Positions 9,051 through 24,000 of a stretch of DNA of 64,000 nt are shown here, in pieces. Both the position numbers and the translations under genes were made by a program. Origin of the DNA: Calliopum simillimum (Eukaryota; Arthropoda; Insecta; Diptera; Lauxaniidae); assembly GCA_951812925.1 (NCBI GenBank), contig OX638368.1:126813309-126877308 (forward strand), given 5' to 3'. How positions within the stretch are numbered: the stretch's first letter is position 1; each line of letters opens with the position of its first letter. The notes beneath the pieces were generated by a model, which searched no databases, was not told the origin of the DNA, and was given only the letters and a program-made list of their open reading frames with translations.

Positions 9051-12000
9051 GTGAGTAAACAACAACATATTGCACTGAACTCTGAAGTGTAGATGTCAAT
9101 GACTTCTCTCTTCTTTTTTTGGGAATGGGAAGATGCAACTGATTAAATCGATAAATTAAAATTGATAATATGTTAAGGAAAATTTTTGGTCCTTATGCCG
9201 CATAAGTAAATGTTTACCTACATAATGTTTACCAATATAATTATGTACATTAAACTGGTTTGATTTGTATGTAGCAAAAAAAAGTCGTCACCACACCATC
9301 TCAAAAGTTAGAAGGACTCTTAAAAACGATATCTGCATAATTTATAGTATACATAATAATCAGATCTAAAAATTGATTTTTTTAAAATTTTCAACCACTT
9401 GGTTGGGATAAGGAATTTTTACTCAAAAGCATAAGATGCTTTGCTTTTAAGTAAAAAGTGTATGAGGCAAAAAATGCTTACTTACTCCTGCTAACTTATG
9501 AAACGGTATGGGGATGAATTTGAATTTGGACCCTATCTAATGTACATGTAGCAGATCCGTGCACACGGGGGGTGTTTTGGGGGGTCAAACCCCCAAGAAA
9601 AGTCTTTTACCCATATATAATGGTACAAATTTAGTGTTTCATATGGTGTTCCCTCATTTTCATATATGAAACCCCCCTCCCCCAAGAGCAAATCCTGCGC
9701 ACGGTGCTGACATGTAGGTACTATAGAGTGGTTTAAAGTTTCAAAATTTTTTGGAATTGCGCTTCCACAGCACCAAAATATTCTCTTAGATAAAAACACG
9801 CATCTTGTTATATTTGGTCCACTCCAGAGAAAATTTGATACATCCCAAACCATTTTAATAACCGAAAAGTGGTCCTGAACAAGGTAAAATTTTTAGTACT
9901 AAAATTTAAACTGTAAAGCTTTTTATATGGATTTTGAGCCACTGAATTTGAATCTGCAACGTATTTTTCTGTTAGTTCTGTAGCTTTGAAGATATTGTCC
10001 ATTCAAGGTAGAAAATCAAGATACGAAGTGGAATGGCCAATATCTCCAAAAACACAGAACTAATGGAAAAATAAATTGCAGATTCGAATTTAGCAGCTCA
10101 AAATCTATATATTAATATGCAAGACAAAAACTTGTCCATCTTTTTTCACTATGTTAGAATTGAAGTACTACTTTAAATTATACACCATTAGAAAGGTATT
10201 TGCATAAAGATGTGCACAAAGTTAAAATTATGTTAATATTTTGGCTTTAAGTCAGGTTAAATTGAATACAAGTTTTTCAATACTAACAACAACAAAATAG
10301 AGCAGAGCTGAAAAAAGGATAAAGCACAAAGAGAAAGACAAAAAAGCATAGCTCTAACTACACGTTTTTTGTTTTGTTTATATTTGTCTTGAATTATACA
10401 AGGAATGATAAATGAGCTTTTCTATTTCGTACAAAATAGCAAAAAAAGTACTAAGTGTCCAAAAAGTACCAAAAGCATTTAATACATTTGTGGTGGAATT
10501 TTGACAACTGAGCTATTCGAGTTTATATAAAAAGTTCTTAAATTTTAAAATACAAATACATATTCAGGATGTATCAAATGATCTCTGAAATGAACCAAAT
10601 TTACCGTAGTGCTTATTTGCATCTAAGAGCAATTCCAAGCAAATTTTTGTTTTTCATACAACTTTGAGCCATTCTAATGAACTTGGGTGGAACGATACGA
10701 AAAGAGTGAAAAGCCTGGCTCACTTTGGAAAATTTAGACAAAAACATAATAATATTACAAATATGAGCTTTCAGAAAATATTACCCCATTCAGAGCACAG
10801 CAGTCGATGTTAGCAATTTAGGTCTTATTTGCATATTTTACGGTTTTTCTGAATTTTCAGTGAAAATAGTAAAAATTGAGGGTATTATAGTTTTAATATT
10901 TTCAATAAACATTTCACAAAATAGCTGAAAAGCATTCAGCAGAAAAGTTTTCTCACATTTGCGCATTGTTTGTTGTTTTAGTACGTGTGTTTTACTTTAT
11001 AGCATGCAGTTGCTTAAAGTGCAGTTAATGGGTTTTTTTACGCAAAGTGTGCCAGATTATAATTGCAAATTTAAACAATTACGTCTAGAAGCACGAAATA
11101 GTGCCAATAAAAAATATGGTTAAACCAAACATTTTCAATACAATGGCTACTAACGAAATTGTGTTGAAATTTTCGAACAAAAGAAAAACAAACACAAAGC
11201 ACCTAGAAGAACATAGTACGCTGTATTATTGTAAATTTAGAACAATTAAATTTGGAGCAAAATCGTGTGTAGGTAGCTACTTCACGAAATTAGAAAAAAA
11301 TGTGAACAATTAATTAAATAAAAACTTCCAAAATAAGTGAAACAAAATAAATGTAGCATAAATTTTCACAATTCACCCAAAAAAAGTGTAACAAAACAAA
11401 AGACTTAAACAACAAACTTGTTCTATTTCAACATGTTCATTTCGAACATGTTGTAGTACGGTTATAAATAAGTTTGTTGCTTAAGTCTTTCGTTTTGCAA
11501 ACATTCAATCTCCGTTATAAATAGTAAAAATAAACTTGCTTTTATTGTTGTTGTTTTTGTGACTCTTTCTTTTGTTGCTTTTTGTGCACTGACAGCCTAA
11601 ACTCAACAGTATGTCAGTCGGTCACATGGCAAAAGCGCTAAACCAAACACAACTCACTCAGTCACACTTGGGCTGAACGAAGCCCACACACTAAAGTCAC
11701 CCCGCTTAATGAATGTAAAATTTCCTTTTCGTTACGCTATGTGAAGCTGTGATATTGTATATATTTTTCCCCCAACACATACGCATGCTTACATAGTACA
11801 AGCTACATGCACTAGTAAAAGTAATTTGTTGCGTCTTAAGAATTCAACGGAACTTAACAATACAAAAGACTTAAGCGACAAACGTGATTTGATTTAATGC
11901 TGCGCATGAAAAATGTTTAGCTACATGTTGTATAGAGTCTTATGTTGCTAACGTTATTCAGTTGAAAACTTTTAGTTTTTATTGCTTTTGCTTTTAACAA

Positions 12001-15000
12001 GCATCAGCACGTTCTTGTTGTAGTCTATCGTATATGTACGAGTGTATATATGTTTCGTTTTAATGCTGCTGTTGTCTAGTCAAACTACTCTTGTTTTTAT
12101 TTATTCGATGCGTAAATCATTCATTAAATCAATAGCAACAACAAACCAAATAATCATTATGAGTACGCAGCGAGATGTAATTGCAGCCAACGGTTTAATG
12201 TGTATAAAAAGCTGCTTTAACGTGTGGTTTCACTACGTTTAATCACATTTATTGTACTTTTTTGCTTAACAGGTTCTATTGTCTCCACTTTATAAGCGTT
12301 TTAATTCTCATGAATGAAATCGCCATTAATTATTTTTTTATTTTTTTTTTTTTTTTGTTATAAGTTTCATTAAATTAGGTGTTAACATTTTTTAATGAAA
12401 GTTGTCTTAATTGCGTTTATAAAAATATTAGAGCATAACATGTGATATTCTTTGTATTATAAAATAAGGGCATATTCAAATTTAAATATTTACATATGTA
12501 ATTTTTCAAAAATTTAAACGTGCTTATCATACGATGGAAGAAAAATTTTTTTATTAATTTTTTAATTTTACTTTCTTTGTTGTTTTCATTGTATAAACTA
12601 CTAGCTGGCCCGGCAGCGACTTTGTTCGCTCGTTCTCGATCCTTTTTACATATGTTCCAAGTCCCATTCATCTCCGTCGTCCTTCTCTTCCAACCCCTCA
12701 GGTTTTTCAAGGTGAATAGAATATTTATACCAACTTTTATTGCATTTTGATTATTTTTACTGTGTGGTGGGTGCAAATCCCAATCGTTTAATCCCTCTTA
12801 TGCTTTGCATGATGAATAGTAGACGCAATAAGCATTCATGTACCAAGTTTCATAGTGATTGCTGATATAGGAATACTGATATAGCAACGTCCCCTCGCTC
12901 AATACCCTCAAATTGTTTATGGTTGATGTCAGATATTTTATGCATAAGTTCACCAACTTTCATAATCATAGCTTGTATAACTGCAGAGATATAGCTTTTT
13001 TGTGTTTTTTATTTTTTTTTTTTTTTTGTAGGAGGGGTGCAATCCCCGTCACCCTCAGAGGTGTCTCACCCGATTCCAAGCCATCTGCAGACCACAACAA
13101 ACAATTTAAAAAATTATGTAAATCGGCCGTGTAGTTTCCGCGTTCATTAGCTACATACGAACACCATTTAATTTTTATATATATAGATTTCTTAGCCCAA
13201 GGTAAAGTTTTTGGTTTATGTTTCAATTGTCGCAAATGGTAATCGTAAGGGTATATTACGCGGAATTAAGCGGAATTCTCAGAGTAGTAAAAGATGTGTA
13301 AAATCAAAAACAAGTTGAAATGGAATATTTTCTTTGAGATGACCTTTGGTATTGAGTAATTAAAATGAAGTAAGTTTTTTGGGAACGAGCCGGTCAGAAA
13401 TATAAGAAGCAAAAAAAACAAGTAAGGGTATTTACATTGGCCTGGCCAAAAAATAAAATACCCTACACTGCAGCATTTTGCAAATCATGCATGTATAGAA
13501 AGGTGGTGTCACGCTGAACTCACTTACCTCAAATAACGATTTCACTAAAGCATTTTGAAAACTTTGAGTGTATGAGAAGTGCCACACTCCCTTATTCGAA
13601 TCAACCGAGTTTCTGATGAAAGCTTATATTTCCTATCTTTAGAATCTGGGTGAAATTTGGTCGGCTTATCACAAAAAACGAAGTTTGTATAGCATTTCGA
13701 AACTTTTACCGCCCAGTTGTCCGGCTTTGCTTTGTTTTGGTTCAGATCACCTACTAGCTATTCCTGGTATCTACGTGAAATTTTTTTACATTTCCACAAA
13801 TAACGCTGTAACTGCATAATACATTTGGTAGTTTTAACTGGAAAGTTTTCCGGAATTTTTTAAAAGTGGCAATTTTTATAGATTGCTTGTTCCGAGTTTC
13901 AACTTTGCAACTCGCGCCGCCATATTGAAAATTCCGAAAAACTTTCCTAGTAGCCTGTTTTTTAGAACCAAATGATTTTATTTACAGCATTTTAAAAACT
14001 TTGAGTGTATGGGAGGGGCCACGCCCCCTAGTTCGAATACATAGAGTTTCTGATCAGAGCTTATGTTTTCTCTCCTTAGTATCTGGGTAAAATTTCGTTG
14101 GATTATCTCTAAAAACGCAGTCAGTACAAAATTTTTAAATTTTTGCTTATATAGGAGGTGCTTAGAGCTTGTACTTAGTATCCTAAGTATTTATGAGTAT
14201 TTTGGTTGCGCACTTGCGAAAAATACTCTTAATATTGAGTTAAATTTTTTGAAACGGACACAGTAAAAAATAACTTGCTCAAATCAAACTTTTTTTGTTG
14301 GTACTTCAAAGAGTTTTTGACCAGGATTATTGCCTTATATTTTTTTTTCAAAAATTTAAATTTTTACAAAAGTTAGAAGTACACACTAAATAATGATGGT
14401 TTACTTTTCTTAATTTTGATTTCCTTTAGTATTGATTCCACATTTTTTTTGATATTAAATTCCGATTTTTTCCAAAAAAGTTTGAAATTTATTCCAAAAA
14501 AGTATGAAATTTATTCCAAAATAGTTTAAAATCAATACTTTTTTTGGTATTGCCCTATATAAATACTTTTTGGTTTTAAAATTAAACTAAACTTTTTACT
14601 GAATTTTTATGAGCTTAGGAGGCTGAATACCTAAGGAAAATAATCTAACTGAGGCCAGGGAGCTGAGGTTCAGGCAATAAATCGTCAATCATTCAAATGA
14701 TGAAATTATAGATTTTAATAGTAAAATCTCAAGGACTTTTTAACCTGTATGTAAATGTAATTATAAATACTTACAAAATATATTTTTGAAGAAATAATGA
14801 GCAGGGATCTGAGAATCTAGCTGGCCGCGACACTATCTCAAATACAAAGCTCAGCATATCGACTAAAATATCAATGATCTGAGATAAATGCTGGCAATCT
14901 TAAGTTAACTTTATTTTGGTCATTCGCATCAATAAAACAGCTACGCGATAGATATGCTTTTCCGCAAAATTTTTAGATATTTTGATGTGCCAGGAGGCTG

Positions 15001-18000
15001 AGAAAAAATTCGAGAGACAAAGTTCAGTAACGTATTTTTTAATAAAATTGAATATTAATTTCAAAATTTGGCAATGGTTAAACACTATTGATTACATATC
15101 TCGTTTCTAAGTAGTTTCTAATTTACCATGAAAACTTAAAATTTGGAAGAGAGACATACCAGGAGACTGAGAACTTGGCACTTTAAAGTTAAATTTTTGT
15201 ATGAAATTTCTTTTTGATCGAGCATACTATAAAAAATTTAGATGTTTAGTTTTGTTTCCAAATTATTGCATTATATTTACAAAAAAAAATTACAAAATAA
15301 GGTGAGCCGCAGACTATTCCCTCGTGAGTATCAAACAATTTTTATTTAAGAAAAGCTTTCGGTTTTCAATAAATCTGAAACCACTTAAGATAAACAAAAT
15401 GATATTGCTTCAAAACAGTTGAAATCACATTGAAAGTTATATTGGATATTGCTTTGATTATCTACCGTATATCGTATAAAATCACGAATGTCAAAGCATA
15501 ATTAATGAAAGTCACGATTTTGTTGATTTTTGAGCTGCCTTAATGCATACTGCGGCAGGGTTTCATAGCATTGTTGTGCAGCAAATACTGAAGGCAAACT
15601 TCACAAAGCAGCTCAAGTCGAGTAAAATATCAAAATTTTTTATATGTTCGAATCAAACAGAAAACTGCAAAATAAACTTACAATAATAACAATGAACTAA
15701 TTTAATGTGGAGCAACATTAATTGTTAATTGAAAATTAGAAGAAAAAAAAAGAAGTCAACAATAAAAGAAAGCACAAAAATATTGGAAAAAGTAGGTGGA
15801 CCACCCGGAAATAAATGTTGCCATACAAATTCAAGAATTAAAGATAAAGCAAACCAAGTCATAGATAATAATAATACAATGCAAATAAATAGTAAATAAA
15901 GTCAATTATGATTGATAACTTTCATTTTTGCAAAATAATTTCGCTAGAAAGAACCAAATTAAAGAAAATGAAATGAAAACACATCCGTAACCTCAATTTA
16001 AGTCATCAATATGCTGGTGCTTTATTCAAGCATAGGGGCGTTGTGATTCAAAGTTTTGTTTTGGAACTTTTTTGTTCAGTTTTTTTCAATTCATAAATGC
16101 ACCTTTGATATCTTTATATGTGTGCTATGTACGTATTTGTATACAATCAAGAGTGAAATTGATTTTTTTTTTTCAAAGAGTACCTATTAAAAATATCAAG
16201 TATTCATAAAATTACGCCAATTATACGCACGTGAACAGTGTACGAACGACGTCCAAAAGAAAAACTTGGTCAAAAACACTTTCTTTTTATTACACGCTTG
16301 AAGAGTCTGGAGTGTGCTAAGTGTCTGTTGAATTGCGAGTTTTGTTCTTTTTGTTGAAAAAAAAAAATTCATAATAGAAAAAAAAAATGTAAATAAAACA
16401 ATTTATTGCTATCACCTAGACCGGATATGCTGGCCGCCATTTTAAGCGCCACATTGTGAAACTTATGGTCAAGTAATTGGACGTGTGCTTCATTTTAAGT
16501 GCTTGAATTTCATTTGAATCAATTCTATTTGTAATTAAATAAATGTGAAATTCTTAATTTAGTAAAAATAATTGCAGCATTATTTTTTATAATATATGTA
16601 ATTAAATGATTTCATTATGATACAATATTATCATTTTATCTGCGATTTTTATTCCTATTTAGAATTTAAATATTATAGTTATAGGGGAGATGTGTGTACC
16701 TTGGTTCGAGTGTACCACGGTCCGAGTGTCGGTAGCCACTCAACAGCCGCACGAGTACGATAATGTTCTTCTATGGAATTTTCCACTCATCCCGCTAACT
16801 GATGTTAGTAGGCTTCAGACTGTCAAGCTGTATACGTGTGTACAAAGTGACGGAAAAAAAGTTTTGGATATGTAAAAGTATTCTTTTAGAGTAAACTACG
16901 AAATGTTTTGTGAGAATCTTATCGAAATGCTTTTGAAACTACCTTTAAATTTATATATAGGGAGGTCAAAAAGTTCACGGAATGTGGGCTAAGGAGTGGA
17001 AATCAAAATACATATTTGGTGTCAAAATATGCTGATATTGCTGACTTGACTTCGTCATGTTTATTTACTTTTCTCCACGTAGTTCTGTCTTCATCTTTGG
17101 GAACAAATAACAGTCACTGGGGGTCAGGTCTGAACTGTAACGAGGATGAGCCAAAATTTCGGAACCCACCTACTGCAGGGCGGCCATCGCAACGCGGCTT
17201 TTGCGGAGAAGGCGCGTTGTCGTGCAGAATGAGGACACTTTTGGTCAATTTTTCCCTTCTTTTTTCACTGACGGCTTCCTTGAGCCACTCTAAGATTGAA
17301 GCGTAGTATTCTCCGGTTTTGGAGGCAATTTCATCTTTGTAATCAGTCAATAGGATCTCTTCTGAGTTCCAAAAGACTGTCGTCATGATTTTTCTAAGAA
17401 TACGTGTGAATTTTTTCAGAAACAATTGGTCAAAAAAAAAAAAATAGTTCCGAAAAAATTCTTATGTATTCTTCTAAGCATTTTTTGCCTTATACACTTT
17501 TTTCGTAAGATGCCTTGCTTTTGAGTACAATAATCGTTATACCGACCGCGTAATTGAAAAACATGAAAAAGTCGATTTTTAGAAACAAATACTATCTATG
17601 CTACACCAAAATTTTTGTAAGAACATTGTCTTTATTTTTAAAGAACCATTAGGTATCCATTTCGTAATGAAAGAAATGTTGTGAGCATGTTATGAAACAT
17701 GTTTTTTTTAGCCAAAAAGGGCCTTCAGTAGAATCAAAAGCGCTCTATTGGCTTTTCTCAAAACGATATTGTTTTTAAGTATCATTCTAACTTAAATCTC
17801 GACAGTATCTAGCATATAGCTTCATACTAAGGAACTCAAAAGATTGAGATCCAGTGATGATGCTACGTAGGCTGCTAGATATATTTCTGGCCTAGGCAAC
17901 ACTAAGTGCTGCTAGGTGCAATCTGACATTGCCATTGGAAATTTTGACATTTTTTAGCATAAACGTACTCAGAACGTTTTAACGTAAGACCATCATTTGT

Positions 18001-21000
18001 GTTGTTTACAGTGACTTGAAAAAATCAATTTGGCAAAAAAATGAAATTAACCCGTAAACATTTTCGTGCGATAATGTTTCACAACTTTCGACGTGGATTA
18101 TCACGACAAGAGTGCATCAATGAACTTAAATCTTTGTATGACGATGAAGCACTATCCTATAGCACTGTGAAAAACTGGTTTAATGAATTCAATCCTGGCC
18201 GACGCTCGCTCAAAGACGAATTCCGTGAAGGTCGTCCAAAAACGGCCGTTGTGCCTGAGTACATTGATGCCGTGCGTGAACTGATAATGCAAGATCATCA
18301 TGTGTTACACCGTGAGATAGAAGCATCTTTGGGCATTAGTTCCACTCCAATACATTCGATATTGCATGAACACCTGGACGTAAAAATGGTTTTTTCTCGT
18401 TGAATCCCGCACAATTTGACAATCGCTCAAAAAAAGGCTCGTGTCGATTGGTGCAAAGAAATGTTGAAAAAATACGATCGCGGTGCTTCAAAAGACGTTT
18501 ATAAGATCGTCACAGACCATGTGGGTCTTCGAAGACGAGCCAAAGCCAACGAAAGTTGTTCGTGGAAGAAGCACTTCGAAGCAAATGGTCGCCTGTTTCT
18601 TCGGCAAAACTGGTCATGTGGCGACTGTTCTGCTCGAACAACGTAGGACGGTCAATTTTGAGTGGTATACCACAATTTGTTTGCCTGAAATCTTCGGAGA
18701 AATTCGAAAAACGGACAAGAGAAGGCGAATCATTGTTCACCATGACAATGCGAGCTCTCACACATCGGCTCAAACCAGCGCCTTTTTGACCGGTCAAAAC
18801 GTCGAATTGATGGGTCATCCGCCGTACAGCCCTGATTTGGCACCCAATGACTTCTTTTTATTCCCGCACATAAAGAAAAAAATACGTGGTCAACGATTTT
18901 CGTCGCCAGAAGATGCTGCTGAAGCGTTCAAAAACCATGTTTTGGAGGTGTCTCAATCGGAGTGGGAAAAGTGCTTCGAAAATTGGTTTGAGCGCATGCA
19001 AAAGTGTATAAATCATGCTGGAGAATACTTTGAAACACAATAAAACCATTTTTGATGATAAATATTCGCATTTTCATTATTAGGCCAGAAATATATCTAG
19101 CAGCCCTCGTAGACATCCTTAGACTGAGGTAAAATCAGATTTTCTCGACACCAGTCTTGAGTGCGCCTTGGTTTATGGGAAGGTGCAGAGTCTTGTTGAA
19201 AGCAAAAATAATTATATTGGTATAATATCCAGGCGTGGGGAAGAAGATCTTGCGTATGCACGGTTATTCTGCTAGTTGTGGTTGTCTTGCACTATAAAAA
19301 GTTTTTTATCCGAAAATACTATCTGATATCCACAGTGTAGCAACTTTATTTTTTTATTTCTTTTTATAACACTTAGTTACTTCGCTTATCTCTAAGCCCA
19401 CTCACCCGGTGCTTTTTATATGGTGTGAGTCGTAAGTTATTAGTACTGCATGGAAGACTTAGACATTTTTATGTCCTTTGTTAAACAACGGGCCGATTGG
19501 GAAAGATTTTGTTCTACCTCTCGTTTTAAGATGTCATTTGTTCGCAAAGTTCAACTGCGCCCAATATTTTTATTTTTTTTTTTTTTTTAATCTTCGAGCT
19601 TGCCTTTTCCTTATTTATATAGTTTTACTATATTGACCTTAATATGAATCTTTCTCCAATTCCAAGTGGTTTTAGTGTGTTAATGATGCAACAATTTTAG
19701 TCATTTAAATAAGTTTATAACTAATTCAATTCAATTCATTTCATTTTATCTGACCACAAGGTTGGACCTTAAGTTCTACATGTAATTGCCTTAAAGCCAA
19801 TTAAATACCACATCATGCAGATATACAAGTACATACGAGTACATATCAAAGATAAATCGACTGCAATAAATTGTGTTGCATTTGAACTGCGTTTACTTCA
19901 ATAATAAAACATTAAGTAAATTACTTTCCATTACATGCATTACATCAATTTCACCGCTTATTGCACATATTGTCTGTGAGTATTGTACTCGAACATTCAT
20001 ATTACTCTACTAATGTCTGAATTGGTCACATATAGACTTTTATTTGTTAAATGATTACAACAATGCAACACTAATTAACAAACAAACAGGCAACAATTTA
20101 AAATTTGTACGAAATTGTCGAATAATTGTAACAGCAAAAACTCACTCACCAAAGCATCAACTGCTTCGTTAATTTCAGAGTTATTTGCACAAAATGGTTG
20201 TAGTTTTCAACGGTATCGTCACATAGTATGTATAATGGGGTTTCATTGTTTTTTTTTTTTTTTTTGTAATTCGTTGTACAATTTTTTAATGCGAAACGTT
20301 GCTTAAATTCGATTACATAAGAAATTCGATACTGGGAGGCAATAAAACTAAAGTGCTTAAATAGATTGCTTTGAGCCTGGAAAAGTGGATGACATAATAC
20401 GAGACATTTGAGTAGTATGTCTGACCATTCAAGGGTTAAGCATTTGCTAAAAAGTATGAGCAATTGGTTTTTCAGGTTTGTATGTTCGAAAAAAGTTGCT
20501 AAATAGATTCCATTCTAAAAATCTTGGTTTTAATTACACAGCCACCCAAAAAAAGTGATATGAACTTTTTATTTCTTATATGGGCATTCCCCAAGTGACG
20601 AAAGTGACCGTCGCATACATTTAAAGTGCAAAAAAAGTGGAAGTAAAACATATTTTTAATTTAGGTTTTCTTTTGCATTATAGCTCTTAGGTAGCACTAA
20701 AATTAATGCGAACGTTAAAAACAAGCAAAGTCCTGGTTCCAAGATACACGGAAAAAAAGACACAAAACGAACGTGACAAAAATAGAACTAGTTTTCGTGA
20801 CTATTCTAAGAAAGTCAGAATTCAGCGAAACAAATCAGAATTTTGTAGTGCTACTTATATTTTTAGAATCTTTTGGAATAATGTTACTTTATAATGTACT
20901 TTGTTTGATTCAAATATCATCTGTACTTTTCTTTGTTTTGATCATAATCTATATCGATACGTGGCAATATGAACGTGACATTTTTCCATTATGATTTAAT

Positions 21001-24000
21001 CGGTTAATGATTTATGTATTTAAGTTTATTTAGTAAGATTCATTTAAGAAAAATTCAGTTTTGGGAGCGAAAAAATTTTGCACGCTGTTTTGGTAGCAAT
21101 TGAGAAATTTTCTTATCTGACAACTGCAACACTTTTATTACTTTTTTACGCATTATTCTTAAGTTTTAAGAATTACTTGCCTTTGATAACCACTAGTGAA
21201 ATTTTACTTAGAATATTTTTGCAGAACATTTTAACCAGTCTTTTAACCAAGTCTTTTTGAAAAAGGTGTCCAAAAGACCATAAAACAGAATATAATGGGT
21301 TAATGTGTTCAAAGAAAAATGTTTCTTGTATGATGTTATTATGACCTTAGGATAACAAGTTTTATCCAAAATGTCTGTAGTTTTAGAATTCTACAGCAGA
21401 ACGAAATTTCAAAAATACGTTATTTCAATAAAAACTGCGGTGACTTGAGGCCAATTTCACAAAGTTCAGTTAAGCCTTAACTGGAACTTTTACTGGCACT
21501 TTGGCAAAATATTTCATCCAAAATTTTTATTGATCTGAAACTTAAATTTATAACTGAATATGGTGAAAAAAGCCCTAAGGGAAATTGCACTAAATGAATT
21601 CCGTTTAAACTCTGAAATTTTAAAGTCTTTTGCAAACTCGTTTAACTTAATACGCAAATTTTCTGATTAGTCTTCCTTAATAGGTATGATTGATTGATTG
21701 CTTTACTGGTAAAGGAAATATTCAACTTTTAAATGCTCACCAAATTGTATAAGACAATAAATTTGCTGACAAAAATTGCACAAGTCTTGCAATATTTTTA
21801 AATAAAAATATTTTTGCAATATTAAACTTTTTCGCTAGAAAAGCTTTCGTATTGCAAAGTCTTTAACCATAAATTATGGCATAGTTAGTTCGCCATATCG
21901 AGTAGCGTGCGATTTCAAAGTAAAGCTTTTTAATGAGTCAACAAACCAATACGGCTTGCTGGCAATGAGCTGTCGAGACATGAATTAATGTTAAATATTT
22001 AAATGTTAAATTGAGCTAACGCTAGCGCTAATGCAGATGGACAAAATTGTCGCGTTTTCGTTATTAAACGCACTTCACGTTTCTTTAACAAAAGTGAAAT
22101 CTACTGCTTATTATTGATTTTGGAATCGCTATTAGTAATTTTAAATGATGTGTGTAATTTAAGTGTGAGATACAGAAAATATAAAATGAATATCGTTACC
22201 CCTACGTGCCTTAAAGGCAACCGCCAAAGCTATATAGCTTTTATCATTACTTAAAAAGTTTACTTTATTAAATTTCCCATTTTTCATTTTCTTTACAGAC
22301 AATTTGACTGCTTGTCAACACCTACGACGCGCAGAGTCTCGCCGCTCGAAAGCTTTACTACAACCAATACGCACAGTGCGTATACCACGATGCAACAAAC
22401 TTGGTGCTTTTGAACCCATACAATGTCTGAATGAGAAGAAAGGAGAAAATTGCTGGTGTGTCGATGAGTACGGCACTGAAGTACCCGGTACACGTAATAC
22501 CACAAAGTCTACCGTCAACTGTGCAGAACCAGTCAATTGTCCTGCTTCTGCTTGCCGCATGTTCTGTCCGTCTGGCTTTGCACGCGATACTCAAACCGGC
22601 TGCTCTGTGTGTCGCTGTCGAGATCCTTGTGATGACATCGAATGTCCAAGTGGTCAATCATGTCAGGTGCAAGAAGTCAAATGCAAAACGGAGCCTTGCC
22701 CTCCGGTACCGACTTGTAAGAAGGCACGCTCTATTGCCAACTATTGTCCAGCTGGTTTACCTTTGGCTATTGAGGATAGCGTGCGTCCATTTTTGTGTGG
22801 TCTTGATCCTGGAAAACCACAATGCCCTCCACTTTATGCTTGTGTTATTGAATCGGGGAATGATTATGGCGTTTGTTGCCCCAGTGCATTGAAATTCCAA
22901 AAACCAGGCATTTGCCCTAAGCCTGAGAAATCTGACTACACAGAGAGTACAGGTTATATGTGTGGTTCTCCGTGTACACATGATCTGGAATGTCGCAACA
23001 TGGAAAAATGTTGTTTCACAAAAGGATGTCAATTCAACTGTCAGCAACCGTACAACGTAACGACTTGTCATCAAGCACGCGCCCTATCCGATGTGCTGGC
23101 CATTAACGAACGTGAGGGCCGTGCATACGTACCGGACTGTAATGGTCCTGGCGGTATGTTCTCACCGAAACAATGCTCACGCAATGGATTGGTTTGTTGG
23201 TGTGTAGATCCACGAACGGGACACAAGATAAAAGATAGCATGGGTGCAGCTAATAGTGTTAGCTGTGATGGTTGGGAAAATATGATTAGCCGCTCACTGG
23301 CACGTAGCTTTACTATGGAACAATGTGACACCAATATTTGCGCTGCAGTTTGCGAGTACGGTTTTAAGGTAAGTTCCAAATAAGTCTTACTTTTAACACA
23401 AAAATACAATTTTGCAACTTCTTTGCAGAACGATCATAATGGCTGCTCTACTTGTGAGTGTTCTGAACCTTGTGAGGGATTTAAGTGCTCACTCGGTTCA
23501 CATTGTGAAGTAGCTTCCGATCCACTTTGTGAATCTGGTTCGGCGCTTTGCGCATCATGGCCAATATGCAAACCAGATCTGGTATACTCTAACCCTTGTG
23601 ATTTTGGCACACCATTATCGGATAATATGACTGGTGAAGTTATGTATTGCTTTGAAGGTAAATCGATGCAATTTTTTAGTCAGATATATGGATTACAATC
23701 TATATCTTATAGATCGACAATCGCGCGCATTCCAGCCAACTGCTTTCTTTGAACCAGAGCCGGAGACAAAAGAAGCCCGTTCCATGACTAATCGCATTGT
23801 CTGTCCTTCTACGCATAAATGCACAAAGTTACATCGTGAAGCTGAACGCGTGTGCTGTCCATTGCCAGATAATACACCACAATTAGAAGGTCAGCAAGCG
23901 CATCAACAAACAAGTAAGTTTTGGAGCTGTTACAATCATTCTGAAATCTAACGATCATCTTCTTTTCCTCTCTCAGTGTGTGAATACTTGCGAGACTTCT

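Larger units (their letters stand above)
9051..22298 (+). other. Intron 1 (13.2 kb) of the thyroglobulin/antistasin gene
   Basis: Bounded by GTGAGT at 9051 and by a pyrimidine-rich acceptor ending TTTACAG at 22298. It holds the mariner at 17866-19109, several transposase relics and dispersed repeats listed separately. The stretches 9720-11390, 11500-12590, 14600-17100, 19340-20560 and 21450-22290 are AT-rich non-coding DNA with homopolymer runs and no coding or element signal I can defend. A short GC-run patch (about 9555-9710) has CCGTGCACACGGGG on one side and CCTGCGCACGG on the other, perhaps an element edge. Confidence 0.75.

Noticed and set aside
12417..12776. 119-codon minus-strand open frame
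   Set aside because: Low-complexity Lys/Asn/Phe-rich translation of AT-rich DNA, overlapping the start of an ACTAG-type element; no codon or motif support.
22358..23409. Several antisense open frames of 70-112 codons opposite the thyroglobulin exons
   Set aside because: Shadows of cysteine-rich coding sequence; the plus-strand frame has clear domains and splice sites.
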